DNA from: Paraphysoderma sedebokerense
Lineage: Eukaryota; Blastocladiomycota; Physodermatomycetes; Physodermatales; Physodermataceae
Assembly (NCBI GenBank): GCA_025602915.1
Contig: JAHLJZ010000093.1
Coordinates: forward strand, 29,415-93,414
DNA: 64,000 bases
Direction of reading: 5' to 3'
Shown here piece after piece: positions 51,879 through 64,000 of this stretch (position 1 is its first letter; each line of letters opens with the position of its first letter). The notes below the pieces were generated by a model. It was given only the letters and a program-made list of their open reading frames with translations, searched no databases and was not told the DNA's origin. A program made the translations under genes and the position numbers.

Positions 51879-53699
51879 CTAATTCAGTACTGGCATCGAG
51901 ATATCATTATTCAGACCCCAAACGACCGTTCCTGCTGGTAACTCAAACGACATACTGCTTATTGACGTCGGCGACGGTGAATTGGGGCCCGAACTTCCGT
52001 TTTGACCACTGTAATGGCTGCTACCTCCCCCGGAATGACTGCCGGGCACAGACATATTGATGCTTGAGTGTGAATGGGTTAATGAATTTGAATGTGACTG
52101 GGATCTTGATGAACCGGCAGATGGATAATGATCCTGGTTATCCAATATTTCAAACATCTGACGCTCCGTGATCTCCATACGAATGTTGTATGCTTGATTG
52201 ATAATCTGAACATTCAAGAAGAAGTCGCAAAGAATCAAAAAGCAGACAGACTAAAGTCAAACTACTAATTCCCACTTGTGAGTAAAAAAATAGTGAAAAA
52301 GCGGACCTGTTCCATGTCCAGTGCAGGCAACCGAAGTAACGTCGCCCTTATTTCTGAGTGCTCTAATTCCTCTAATGTGTCTTTGTAAAATCGCAGAATG
52401 GCTAGATAACAAAAAATGCACAATGAAGCCGCGGCTGAAAAATTTAAGCACCAAATGAAGTCCGCGTACCAAGGCAAACGTAGATGTGAAGGTTTAATCC
52501 ATCTCGGTCAGAAAAATACGTATCCCACAATCGCAGAACACAATCGAGTGGCAATTCTTTCGACAAAAGGCACTGTTGAACAAACATTAATAAAAAAAGC
52601 ATCCGGGACAGACTCATCGGGTGATATACCTGTAGCCATGACGTAGCCCATTCATTCGGATCAACTTCTTCTTCCTCGAAATAGGAATAACTACAGAGAA
52701 CCAAGCAGACATTAGGATATTTAAAAAGAGATCGCAAAGAGAAGACAGCGTACAGGTCAGGCAGTAACATTCGGAATAGCGTGACGAAGTGTGCAACCTG
52801 CTCGTTAAGATTATGACTAGCGAAATGTTCGTCTAGATGCATATCATACGAAGAGTAAGGGAAGGAGATATAAGCCAAAGTTTCACAGCATTAACACAAC
52901 GCAACCGGAACACCTCCAACGAGATGTATGCAAAATGCTTCCACGGGTCCAAACAAATTGGACATACCAAGTTGCTTAATCAATTTCTCAAAGCAGTAGT
53001 ACACTTCGCTTTCTTTGCTCAGACAAGACACAAAAGGAGCACATAAATGAACCAAAGCCGGCGAATAGTCAACTGAACGATGGTGATTAATGTATGTCGA
53101 GACGACATTTTCAAATATCGCCATGGACAACTCGGAATTCCGCATATTCTTTAATGAGGGGTTCCGACGGTAGTAACGATTGATCTCCCCGCGAATTCGT
53201 TTAATCACATCGGTATTCAAGTTTTCCTTTTCAAAACGATAATATTCCTCTGACTTTTCCTTGTCGTCCGACATCTCGTGGGCTGATAATCATAAGGTCA
53301 CCGAAAAAAGAATAAAGGAGAGACGGGTTAGGTCAAGTTCTCTGTGCCCTGAGTACCGTGTCGTTGTCCAAAATAATTCCCAGACGTCCGATGCATATAT
53401 GGTACGGAAAAAAAATCTGCCTTCAACAATCCGAAACCAATCCTTATCTTTTCGACCAGCTCTGTAGGCAAGCGGAGCGGTTTGCACCCTAACTAGAATA
53501 GACTGCAAGGGGGAAATCCAAAATGGGGTTCTCCGTAATACATACATCTATCAGGTTCCTCCACTCCCAGTAGATATTTCCAAACTTGGCCTCTCACTTC
53601 CTCAGGTACACCATGGCGAGCAGAATCCCTCAGCTTGTCAATATCAATATGGACTTCGGCATTGAGCAGTTCAGCAAACTCATCGACGGTGGAGGACAT
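51879..53699 (-). CDS. TBC-domain Rab GTPase-activating protein
   Basis: Seven exons: 53546-53699, 52968-53282, 52754-52832, 52630-52690, 52470-52572, 52307-52401, 51879-52205, giving 377 aa. TBC proteins stimulate Rab GTP hydrolysis in membrane traffic. The TBC fold starts at about residue 23: ARHGVPEEVRGQVWKYLLG, EINRYYRRNPSL, then LDEHFASHNLNEQ, LLPDLYSYFEEEEVD, ATSWLQ, LPLDCVLRLWDTYFS and LHIYVCLAIL. The canonical IxxDxxR motif reads IKRIRGEINR, with Asp replaced by Gly and Arg at the end retained. VQGM/YxQ-type motifs are also weak, so catalysis may be altered or the protein non-catalytic. The tail is Ser/His-rich low complexity. Joins at exons 3/4 restore LYSYFEEEE. Confidence 0.88.
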
Positions 53700-54419
53700 T
53701 TTCCGGCGAGGAAAGATGGCTAGCTAATCGCCAGAACCGGCAGGGAAACGAGAGGACGGAATGAGGGGATAAGGGTTATCGAGGGGAAAGGAAAAGGACG
53801 GACGGGAATGCAGCGGACGACGGAAAGATGGAGGATGAGATGAGAGTGAGAATGTTGAGTTTGATCGATTAGGATTGCAGCCGTGACGGTGCCCAAGCCT
53901 TTTTTTGCTTCCGTTTGAATTTTTGCGACGACACGTGACCGCCCAATGAAAACCTCCCGGCGCGTCTCCAGGTGATGCGATTGGCGACGGAATGATGAGG
54001 GAAACAATCCAATTAGCGCAACTATGATGAGCCCTGTCTGATGAGCAGACTCATGCCTCCTCGATTGTGCATGTGTGATGCCTATTCTTGCGCTGATAAA
54101 CTGAGCCCGTACTCTGCAATCTCCTCCCTGATTGATAGCTCACTGTTCGGCCCGTCGCAAATTGGTATGAGCCGACATAGTAGAGTCAGTGAGTGGCTTG
54201 ACTATGAATCGTTTTGACTGTGTATATATATCGACCATGTAATCAATATAGCCCTTACCGCCGACTGCTCAAGAAGTCATGAGATTGAAAGTACATAATA
54301 TTGCATCAAAAATGGAATATGAATTCTATATAAGTAGAATACATAAATGCGTATATATAAATCTACATCAAAAAGTACAACAAAATAAAAGGTGAAAATA
54401 AAATCTTGATCAACACGGT
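53700..54419. promoter_or_regulatory. TBC gene promoter / gene C 3' flank
   Basis: On the minus strand 53740-53860 is pyrimidine-rich, a common fungal leader/promoter feature. CACGTG is present at 53932-53937, in GGTCACGTGT read on the minus strand. The rest shows nothing recognisable. Confidence 0.45.
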
Positions 54420-57400
54420 TTAAATCATCTCACTGCCATTCTTCGTTTCCAAATCTCTTCTAGTAGAAGGAACCCTCGAAACCCCGCCAGGACTTTCAAT
54501 ATGTGGAATTTGCAAGACCCCACTGTTGTTGCGGCTCCCAATCGTCGCGAATGCCTCTCGCAAGTATGAACTTTTATGTAACTTGGCTGGAGCGTTGTCG
54601 CCGCCGATTTGCTTGCTCATCCAGGAACTATCATCGAAACTTTTCTGGCCAGCTAATCCTCGCATCAGTTGATTTTGGATTTTGATTTTAATCTCTACCA
54701 AAAAGATACCAACTGAGATTGAAATGCAAGCCAAAATCAATAATAAAATAATGGCGACCACCACGCTCCGTTGACCATCAGTTCGAAATTGACCAGTATG
54801 TATGCTAATGACGGAGGAGTGGGAAAAAGTGTCAGTTAAGAGATACTTGACGAACATCAAACACAAACTTACAGTAAACCACAGTTCACGACAACGATGG
54901 CTGACATGGTACACAAGACTTCAAGAAAATTCAGTGATTTCACGGTGTAAGGCGAATATTTCACGGAGAGTACTAAATCAACGCAAAGAATGCAGGTAAT
55001 AAGCACAGCCTGCATTACGACATATCTACATCAGAATATTAGCGTCTGTAGACGGAGATTCAAGTGAGAGGAAGTTCAACACACTTTGTTAGGTACATTT
55101 TGATCACCACAATAAATAGTTTACGAATAAACTGGATTACTAGAAAGTGCTGATGCGTCGATTTGAAATAACTTGAATCAATATCAAGAATTTTGAAAGT
55201 CCACTCTTTTGCCCGAACCCAGAATGTTCCGTAAAATGTCGATTGATAAAGAACACAAAGCATGATCATGAAGTAAAGTGGGATCCCAATTACGTAAACT
55301 GCGAGTCCTGCAGCACCCATAGAGGCATACTCGTGCCACCAATCACTGTAACACAATGCATTGGGTTGAGCGTCTATTTGTAATATCAACGTCAAACAAA
55401 AGCCTATCTACATTGAAGATAGGTTGTACACTTACCTAAATAATATTGCCCGTCTGCTTCTTTTGTGCAGTCGAAAATTCTGTATCGAACTTAAGTTACT
55501 CAGAGTATTTCACCTCGCAATTATTATGAGAACTTAAGTCAGAGATTGTGAAACCAAAACAATATAAATAATATTCAAAATTATATTATAAGTCTGTGAG
55601 GTCAACAGAAACATGTCCTTTTGTCTAGCCTTGAGAACTCTTGGGTCTGTTGCTGTGGAGGATCGAAATACCAGATTGCTAATTTTGCTATAGACCCAAA
55701 GCACTGGATAGCTGTTAAAAATGGCGACTGGGGCGACAGCAGCTGCAATAAGCAACGGCAGGAGTAGAGTAAATTGAAGCTTATATCGGAAATCAAATTT
55801 TGTTGCGAGTTGATACTTCGATAAAACACATTCAGGCGCAGTTAGCTCCAAATTTAAATGAGCTCCACCGAGAAATTCAAATGTTCGTCCCAAGATGGGT
55901 GAAAACTCCGATGAAACGAAAAATTGTTCGAATACCGCCACAGTTTGGATGAAGTTCACCATCACATTTACAAGTCCTCGGCTTCAGATACGAGCGGCAA
56001 GTCAGTACTCAGTAAATAACAGTTTTAGGGTGAGAAAAACCTTACGTCGGGCCTTTCTTCATCAAGGCAAAAAGAAAAGAAAGACAAACGAGACCGAGCA
56101 CGAATACAAGTGGTACAAACCAATCTGGAAAGCCTGCGTTGCACTCCTTGCATGTCCCATTTAGTCTGTAGTATCCATCGGTGCATTCACCGCAACGAAC
56201 CCCGCTATAACCTGTCCTACACGGATTCGCCAATTGCCCCGTACATGCAATAGCCTTTTAGCAAAACGTCAGCAACAAGAAGCTTAAAATGATCAAATGT
56301 CACGGTTGTCGAACGTACGGGGCTACACGGAAGAAACTTCTGATCGTTTGTTTTATAATAACCAAAATTTGGGGAGGGAGGAAATTCTCCGTTCTGAGAG
56401 CAGAATGCACCTTCAGGGCTATTTCTTTGTTAGAAGTTATCATGGAACCTTAAGAACGAATATATATGATATAGTAACCATAATGCACAGATACTGCCAA
56501 TACCGTTACTAAATATATTGGCATACGTTCCTATATATCAGATGGCTTTAGTATGCAAAATTTGTCGAGGTTGACGGCGAATCGATGTTGAAACTTACTC
56601 GAGGGACAGCTGAAAGTAAACTGGAAAGTACAAGGTGCAGACTCGCTACCCATCGCATCCCGGACATACGCGGTGAAGTTGCCATATGGATAAACTCCAC
56701 CGGTCCCGCTCGAATTAAATAAGATGTTGGTATGTTTGAAAGGATTATGTACGGGAATCGGGTTACGCGTCGTCGAATCAAGTAACACCTCTCGAGTTGG
56801 CAAGGATGAGAGATAAAAGTCCAAGTCTGTATCATCAATATCGTAACCAGTGATGTTAAACTTAACAATTGTATATAAATCAGTTAAACCGTCTTGAGGC
56901 AAAACAATGAAGGGCGACTCGCAATTTAAAATTGGGCCGTCATTGACTGAGATAACGGGAAAGACAATTTCCTCTGAGTTTGTGACGTTGTTAGTGTCAG
57001 AATCGGAAAGCGAGACATTGAACCGTTGGTAAGTGTCGATGGTAGTGGAGGCAAAATCTTTTGTTGGCACATAAATGACTTGGAAGGGGGGTCCGACAAT
57101 TTCGCTGCCTTCGCCCACTGCCAATCGACTATTGTCGCCCGACCGTCGATTCACATGGAATAAGGATCCATTAATTCGAATATCTGTTACCTTCACCAAC
57201 AAGCGTCCGTCAAAATCAACATCCCCGATGTCCATTGTAATAGTGAGCTCTCCATCCTCTGCTACTGATAAATTAGAAATAGACGATCTGTTCAAATAAG
57301 GGGGATCTGCGGAAGATGCATTAGAAGTGTCAATATTGCCTTAGAATCATAAATGACAACTTACCATTAATGGGATTAATTATTATTGTGACTGTTCCAT

Positions 57401-60400
57401 TGTCCGAGGACTTGTCTGATCCATCATCGACAAGATAATGAAATACGGCAAATGGATCCCCATTGCCCTCTGGCGGTGGCCGGAACATGAGAGTATGATT
57501 AAAGTCTGGAACCACAAATCCAGTTTCATCTATAGGTATCCAAATGGTGGTATCATTATTCATTTGAGGATAAAACAAGGTGCCACGTCGGGGCAAATCC
57601 ATGATGATGATTGTCAAATTCTCCACAGGCGTTTCAACATCAGACAATAGAAATTCAATCATGACATCTGCGTCTTCATCTGATACAACGGAAAATGAAC
57701 TGGCTGGTGGTAAATCATTAACGTTTCTGACCTCAATTTCAATGACCGCAATGTCTGAAGTCGACACGCTGTCAGCGCACCGGAAACTAAATGATGTGTT
57801 CCCGAAATAGTTTTTTGTGGGAGCAAACTGGACAACTGACCGTGATAGACGGTCCCCCGAATAGATGCTACACATGAGGGACGGCGCTTAATGGAAATGA
57901 AGGACGTACAAGATGTAAAATTGGAACTTACGGTGCCTGATATCGCACATCAGTTTGAAATAATAAACCTACATTTGGTGGAGGAACACTTTCAATCTGT
58001 ATAGCAAAATGATCCTCTACATCGGGGTCTTGACATTCAAATGTAATCGTCAATTCGGAATCTTCTAGCATTACGTAGGACTTATTCTCTGCTATAGGCG
58101 CATCGTTTACAGAGTTTATGGTAATCGTCACGGTCGCATCGGCCACTGACTTCTGAGATTCATCGGCAGCTTGATACTTAAAGCTGGTGAAGTACAATCC
58201 ATGAACGTTGAATGGTGGAACGTATAACACTCTTTTACGAAAATTCGACACGTTATATGGAGCTGAAGCAATTCTGGACTCCCGATTAAGCAGATCGTCC
58301 ACTTCGTATAATTCTCCTTTTCCCAACTGGGGTATCGACAGGAGAATTATAGTCAGATTGCAGTCGAGAGTGTCAGCATCTTGCACATCAAAATTGATTA
58401 CGGTTGCGTTGTCCTCGTTGATTTCAATATTCAGCGTTTTCGGTTGTGGTGGATCTGCAACTGGTGAGACCGTAATATTGCCAAATTCGATACCAGATTC
58501 TAAATAGAAAATTGGTGTCAGTCATCTGTTACCCAGTCCACATTGACTATTACTTACCTGCATTAGACTCGTCACGAGCCAAGAACGCGAAGCTATCAAC
58601 TCCTGAGAATTCAGGAGACGGAGAATATACTAGTCGAGCCAACGAATCCTGAACTGCGACTGCTGACAGACTTGTATCAATGATCGGGCCCTTTGAATTC
58701 AACGCCGATGAAGAAAATTGATGTAGATCGCCATGGGAAGTAGTGCTCGAAATAAAGAACGAGACAGAGTCACCAAGGTCAGGATCAATCCCTTGAAGTA
58801 TAATAACGAATATGGAGTCCTCATTAATGGTAGCGTTATAGGGATATACAATAGGATGGCTATTAACAACACCAGTCCGGAATATGCTCTTTGGTGTCAT
58901 TAAACTACTTTGATTGGCAACCTCCATCGAAATGTTGAAAGTCGCGTCGTTCGGTAATTGTATGTTTGAAAAATCACTAAGTAACAACCTTGTAAGTTAT
59001 GTCTACAATTAGCCTGTAACACTCATAGAAATTACCATCGAACGTTATTGTGGGATATTAACATCAAATGTTCGCATGGATGCGCAGTCATGTTAACTAT
59101 TTCTGTGAAGACAACTTGTACCAATGATGCGTTGGAACCAAAGTTTTCTCCCTCAATATATACCGTCTAGTTTAACAAATGTCGTAAGTGTAATCCAACG
59201 GTAATATTAAATATCAGATTTACTTACTGGGCTGGTAGAAAGTGATGCGGACGGTACCAGAAGAGAGATTTTAGGGATGTCGTACTGATAAGTAACAGAG
59301 TCATTCACCCCTTGTTGGCCATCAACGACGATCACTATAGGATGTCCAATTCCTACGCCTTGAGGAGCAAGACAGCGAACGAGGTTATCGTCCCACAGTA
59401 CTGGATTCATGCAGATTATTCCATTTATATTGATCGATACTTTATGATTGGCAGAGGTGCAGGGCGCGGAAGCGCAGGGTCCAAAATTCGCTCCACTAAA
59501 CCTTAATTAGTTTAAAAACTATAATGAAGCAATTTTATATTTATACTAACTGCAACGCCACCTCATTCCCCCCAGCTGTCGGCCCGGAAATTGGGGTTAT
59601 CTGATGAAACGTCGGCGGATCGTAGAAAATGTTGAATGTTTGCGTGCTGTTAAGATTGATGCCAGCAGAAACGACCACAGGATTAAAAATTCCAGTACCT
59701 AGGGGTTTGTGAAGGCAAGGTTAGCCGGACTACATGTTTTCCAAGAAGAGATAGTTTTTACCGGGAGGGGTGATGCAAGTGATTTGTGACAAACTTGTTT
59801 GAGATATACTTCGACAGAGCCCCCCAGCGACGGTCACCAAAATTGCATCCTGCCCAATCAATCCCAAATTATCAACAGTCAATTGAATCGGATAACCAAC
59901 TGATATCACAAGTTAGTCTAAACGCTCCACAAAACTGAAGAAGCGAGAAATAATCACCTGCCGGGCCTTGTGTCACATTGATGCTCTGAAGGATTGGAGG
60001 AGAATACACTAGCGTTCGATTAACCACGGTAGGAGCAAATGGCAAGTACGAAAAGACGATTTTCAACTCATGAGGACCTTCAACACATTGTAGTGAGTCA
60101 AGGAGCCCGCTATAGATGTACGAAGATTAGAAGGCTCACCTCCAATACCATAAGGAGCCGTTACATTTAAGTTTTGGCCGACCCAGCCGCGTACGGTACA
60201 AGAACGTCCATTGAGTGTCACCGACGGTGTACCTGTGGTTGCTGAGCTCGGAAGACTGGAAAACCCAATTAAAAAGTTTTCACCACCACGCACAGACCCA
60301 GGAGAAGCGATTTGCAGGCTTGTGAGCCAAAAATTCTGAAAATTTGCCACAAATGCCCTTCTAGCTCCAACGTTGAGCGTCGGATTTGACAAATCTCCTT

Positions 60401-61809
60401 CGGTCATACCAACAACCATGAGTTTGTTTCCACAGATCGGTACAAGCCGAGTCAAAGAATCTAGCCGGGCAGTAGACACAATAAATGAAGATTGCAACTG
60501 ATACAAATTATCATATTGACCGATGACTATTTCCGAGTTCCCAATTCCTACGGATGAGTTGAAAGTACTCGTAAAGCCAGTGAAAATCTGATTCCCATCG
60601 ACCGCTACATCAAAGTTCGATTGATAAAAAGGATTACTCACAACATACGGCGAAACCGAGGAGGCCAAGGAGGCAAATGCTGAATCTCTAGAATGGGCTA
60701 TGAAGCGCGAAGAATCGCTAAGCATACGGTGTAAAAAGTATGTGATGCCGCCAGAGGCTGCAATCGCTGGATCAAACTGCAGCTCTGGGGATGTGTTTGG
60801 AGTGGTGGTCGATGCCCCCGCCGTGAATACGGGCATCGAGTGTTCACTTACGGCGCGAGAGGTTTTCCATATGCATACAACTGCTGCATTTTTACATTGA
60901 AAATCGATAGCATATGCAGTTTGCTCTTTCAAAACTAACTTGTTGTTGGGATTTGGAATACTAGTTGCCGAATATTGATGCCTCGATACCCAGATTCCCT
61001 TTGCAGCTCCATTGGGATAATTGAAAAAACCGACGTAAATATTATTCGTGCCATTGAAGAAGAGTTTAAGTCGACTGCGTTGCAGCAATCAGAGACTGTT
61101 CATACTGACTCGAGATGATAAGCTAATACGTACGGATTTATATAGCGGTGTGACCAGAAGTTATCGATATTGCTGTTAAGCACCAGGGAGTAAGCAGAAT
61201 TGTCGAAAGGCCTCACTTTGTGAATGAAGAGGCCGAAGTCGGACCACGAGACAGGCGAATAAGTCTATCTCTCCACAATTTAGTTGATCATATCTCCTTG
61301 GGGACTCTGAAAAGAGATTATACCACGACAAACACATCTCCGTTTATAGGGTTGATGCCAAGTGCGGCAGTTCTGTCAGATCTACATTTGAGCAAATTAT
61401 CAGTGAAAGTATTCGGTCACAGAGCTAAAAACCACGCTACCAACCGGCTAATAAAATTTGCATTTCCTGTATTCCACCATCCCACCTAAATATTTCGCTT
61501 GGTTAGATTAAGTGTTGTAACGATGGAAAGAGTTTGAAATCTTACAGTTGAACTAATGTCTACGGTTCGCACCAGACTCGCCGATGTGGGGGAATAGATG
61601 AAGTAACGCAATCTAAAGTAGTTATCCAGTATCACCACATGCGTGTTATTATGCACCGCACCGATTATAGCAGCATCCGATGCTGTTATTTGGGTAGTAG
61701 TAACATTAGCGAGAAACCAAGGGACAGAGTTTTGAGCATACACCGGGAAGACTGCCACAGTCATAAAGACTACGGCGATGGCAAAAAGATAAAACTTTAC
61801 TCTGGCCAT
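54420..61809 (-). CDS. Giant receptor/adhesin-like membrane protein C (B-like ectodomain, D-like membrane domain)
   Basis: Signal peptide YLFAIAVVFMTVAVFPVYAQ (61809-61735); propeller-like N terminus to about 60330 with GMTEGDLSNPTLN near 60410; TIG domains about 60320-59210; cadherin-like repeats about 58990-56600; Cys-rich module with RCGECTDGYYRLNGTCKEC (about 56200-56145); membrane domain with IFDCTKEADG (about 55470), YVIGIPLYF (about 55295), KSLNFLE (about 54940). Unlike A and B it has an extra helix (VVVAIILLLILACISISVGI) and a cytosolic tail with KQIGGDNAPAKLHKSSYLRE, shared with D. The ectodomain's first half is closest to B (SLPSSATTGTPSVTLNGR). No disabling break seen, though not every exon was joined. 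Receptor or adhesin role inferred. Confidence 0.8.
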
Positions 61810-63196
61810 ACGAGATATAACCTATAAATTGCTTTGCCGCTATTTATTTCCACTGGCAAGTTAAAAGTGAATAAAGGATACAGAGATGAGCTGTAAAGAA
61901 AAAACATCCCCCATTTCTATGGATTGACCTCTTCATATGTTGTTGATGCTGATGCGCTTGACATCAAGCTTAAGTAAACTTGGTTAGACGCCTTTTGGGC
62001 AACACTGGGATTATGATCTCGGATCTGTAGAAGTGATCTCGGAATACAATCAAGAATAGAATAAAATCTAATGCGGCCATGACATGAATCTTCTGTACCA
62101 GAGCCTACATTGGTGGGTTACTGCACAAGTCCCAAAACCAAATTTTAACTGTGGTCACTGCATGGGATCAGGATGTCCTTCTTGCATTACAATTCTGCAA
62201 TTATGTTACACTATGGTAAGTTTATGATGTGAAATTGTGTAAAGGAATAACTTCTCCTTGCCTTCACCGAATGCACACATAATACTGGTACTCCAACGCC
62301 CAAGCACTATGACGCGACCGAAGGCTAACGGGAACACTGTAAAAATAAAATTTTAAATAGGGAGATATTCTTCAGGAGTCTGCAACAAAAATTTAGCTCT
62401 ACCAAACTTCTCGTCGGTTGAAGATGCAGCTTATCTTTTTATATTGATTCAAGACTAAGTTTACATTCAGAGCCACCGGGAGAATCAAGAAATTACATCC
62501 AAACCAATCTCAATTCAAACGAACCAAATTTGCCCCAAAAGAAGCGAAGTCCGCGGTGTTGAAACAGAAACGTTAAATGTTTAACAACTGATGCAAATTA
62601 GTATTTATGCATTTTCGCCTACCACTTTGAGTTGCGATTGAATAGCGCATGACCAAGCATTTATATATGGCTCGCACACAAGACTTATTGTAAAATGAGT
62701 CAGTCTCTGATGATATTCCCCTCTCCCTTTGGATATTATTATTTTATGAAGGTAAAAATATGAATATTTGATACCAAATTGTGAGAAAGGTGAGAGTCTA
62801 AAGCTAGTAAGACCGTTCAGGGTAAATGTTGATGCATTTAACATAGAGAAGGCTCCAAAAATTGCAACATGATTCTAAACAATTTTATGGGATATTTGTA
62901 ACAATATAATCGTGGCTTTCTTTTCTAGCTCTTACAGGAGCGATTTATCACCCTGACGCCACTGTTTGGGTTAATTAAAAAAAAGCAAAACATAAAACGT
63001 TAACCTTATTGGTCTCAATACGAACGGCTTCTTTTTCCTTTGAACAGAGCCGGAATTGAATCGTTGGTACGGTCTTTTTTAAACCAAGATATATTAATAG
63101 TTGGGATCACATTACGTCAACACCAGGACTCTATAAAAGAAAACAGAACAAAACCATATGTACAAAATAAGAAATTAAATAGAATAGGTATGATCT
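61810..63196. other. Spacer between genes D and C
   Basis: About 1.4 kb from gene C's start to gene D's stop, both minus strand. Contains no supported gene; the 62605-62844 frame is unremarkable. Confidence 0.5.
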
Positions 63197-64000
63197 TCAG
63201 ATTCTTTGCAACATCCCACTACCATTAGAATTTGGCGCAACCTCCAAATACTTTTTAGTGGAAGGGGCCCTAGAAACTGCCGCGGGACTTCCACTGAGAG
63301 GAGGGTGCAATATTCCGCTGTTACTGCGGCTCCCGATATTTGCGAATGCATCCCGCAAGTATGAAGTCTTTTGTAACTTGGCTGGGGCGGCATCGCCACC
63401 AATCTGCTTGCTCGCCCAGACACTTTCATCTAAACTCTGTTTACTGATCGAACCTTGCATAAGTTGTTTCTGAATTTTCGTTTTTACTTCGATAAGAAAA
63501 ATGCCAATAGTGATCGAAATACAAGTAAAAATCAGTATCAAGATAACAACCCCCATTGCCGTTCGGTCAGTGTCAGATCTGTATTGACGAGTATGAATCC
63601 TAAATGAGGCGAAAGCGATATTAGTAAAGCCTTCTTGCAAAGTCACAAGGGCACAGGCAACTCACAAAAGCCCACAATTCATCACTACAATGGCAGACAT
63701 TGTACAGATAACTTCAAGAATATTCAGCGATTTGACATTATAAGGTGTGTACTTTGCCGATAGCAACAAGTCAACGCACAGAACACATGTTGTAAGCACT
63801 GCCTGCATCACTGCGTATCTGTATCAAGCAGTTAGAATTTTCACATAACGAATTCGATCACACTCGTGCATACCTTGTGAGGAACATTTTAATTACGACT
63901 ATGGACAGTTTACGGATCAATTGTAACACCATAAAATATTGACGAGTCGGCTTGAAAAAACTTGATTCAATATCGAGGATACTGAATGTCCATTCCTTCG
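63197..64000 (-). CDS. Giant receptor/adhesin-like membrane protein D, 3' end only
   Basis: The gene runs off the right edge. The visible part encodes the last helices (VVILILIFTCISITIGIFL) and the cytosolic tail with KQIGGDAAPAKLQKTSYLRD and GSRSNSGILHPPL, ending at 63197-63199. The stretch at about 63660-63830 (minus) matches gene C's CILCVDLLLS and KSLNILEV-type segments. The tail aligns with C throughout and not with A or B. The ectodomain is outside the window, so its domain content is unknown. Confidence 0.75.

Overview
The window is eukaryotic nuclear DNA, most likely from an early-diverging (chytrid-like or zygomycete-like) fungus. Genes are dense, on both strands, and split by short GT..AG introns (mostly 60-100 nt). 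Several products have fungal-type relatives: the WBP2-like/UPF0664 stress protein, a Pos5-like NAD kinase, a peroxisomal-type Lon, a LAMMER kinase and an ornithine decarboxylase antizyme. I saw no bacterial operon signals, CRISPR, rRNA, tRNA or recognisable transposase. All exon joins and family calls were made by eye from the sequence and need transcript support.

Layout. 0.5-18 kb carries single-copy housekeeping genes: a MATE transporter (+), thymidylate synthase (-) diverging from a PP2C phosphatase (+), peroxisomal-type Lon (-), a universal stress protein (-), a small membrane protein (+), NAD kinase (-) diverging from a Snl1/BAG-like protein (+), and a second universal stress protein (+). 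18.2-25.4 kb is giant receptor-like gene A (-). 26-31.5 kb holds the WBP2-like gene (+), a coiled-coil gene flanked by inverted 48-bp copies, and triosephosphate isomerase (-). 32.5-39.6 kb is giant gene B (-). 40.7-53.7 kb holds a coiled-coil protein (+), antizyme (-), a GPI-anchored cysteine-rich protein (+), a SLC35A-type nucleotide-sugar transporter (+), a LAMMER kinase (-), a possible small ORF (+) and a TBC Rab-GAP (-). 54.4-61.8 kb is giant gene C (-), and the 3' end of giant gene D (-) runs off the right edge.

The most striking content is the A-D family, all on the minus strand and filling over 22 kb. Each complete member encodes a secreted N terminus with an SBBP-like propeller motif, IPT/TIG domains, tandem cadherin-like (Big_9/VCBS-type) repeats, a Cys-rich CGxC module and an 8-9 helix membrane domain with signatures FDC..DG..YL, YVIGIPLYF and LNxLE. 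A and B share one membrane and tail type, C and D another, while C's ectodomain stays B-like, so the locus looks like a mosaic, diversifying family of surface receptors or adhesins. A second notable item is the antizyme gene: ORF1 and ORF2 are offset by exactly +1 and ORF1 ends in UAG rather than the usual UGA.
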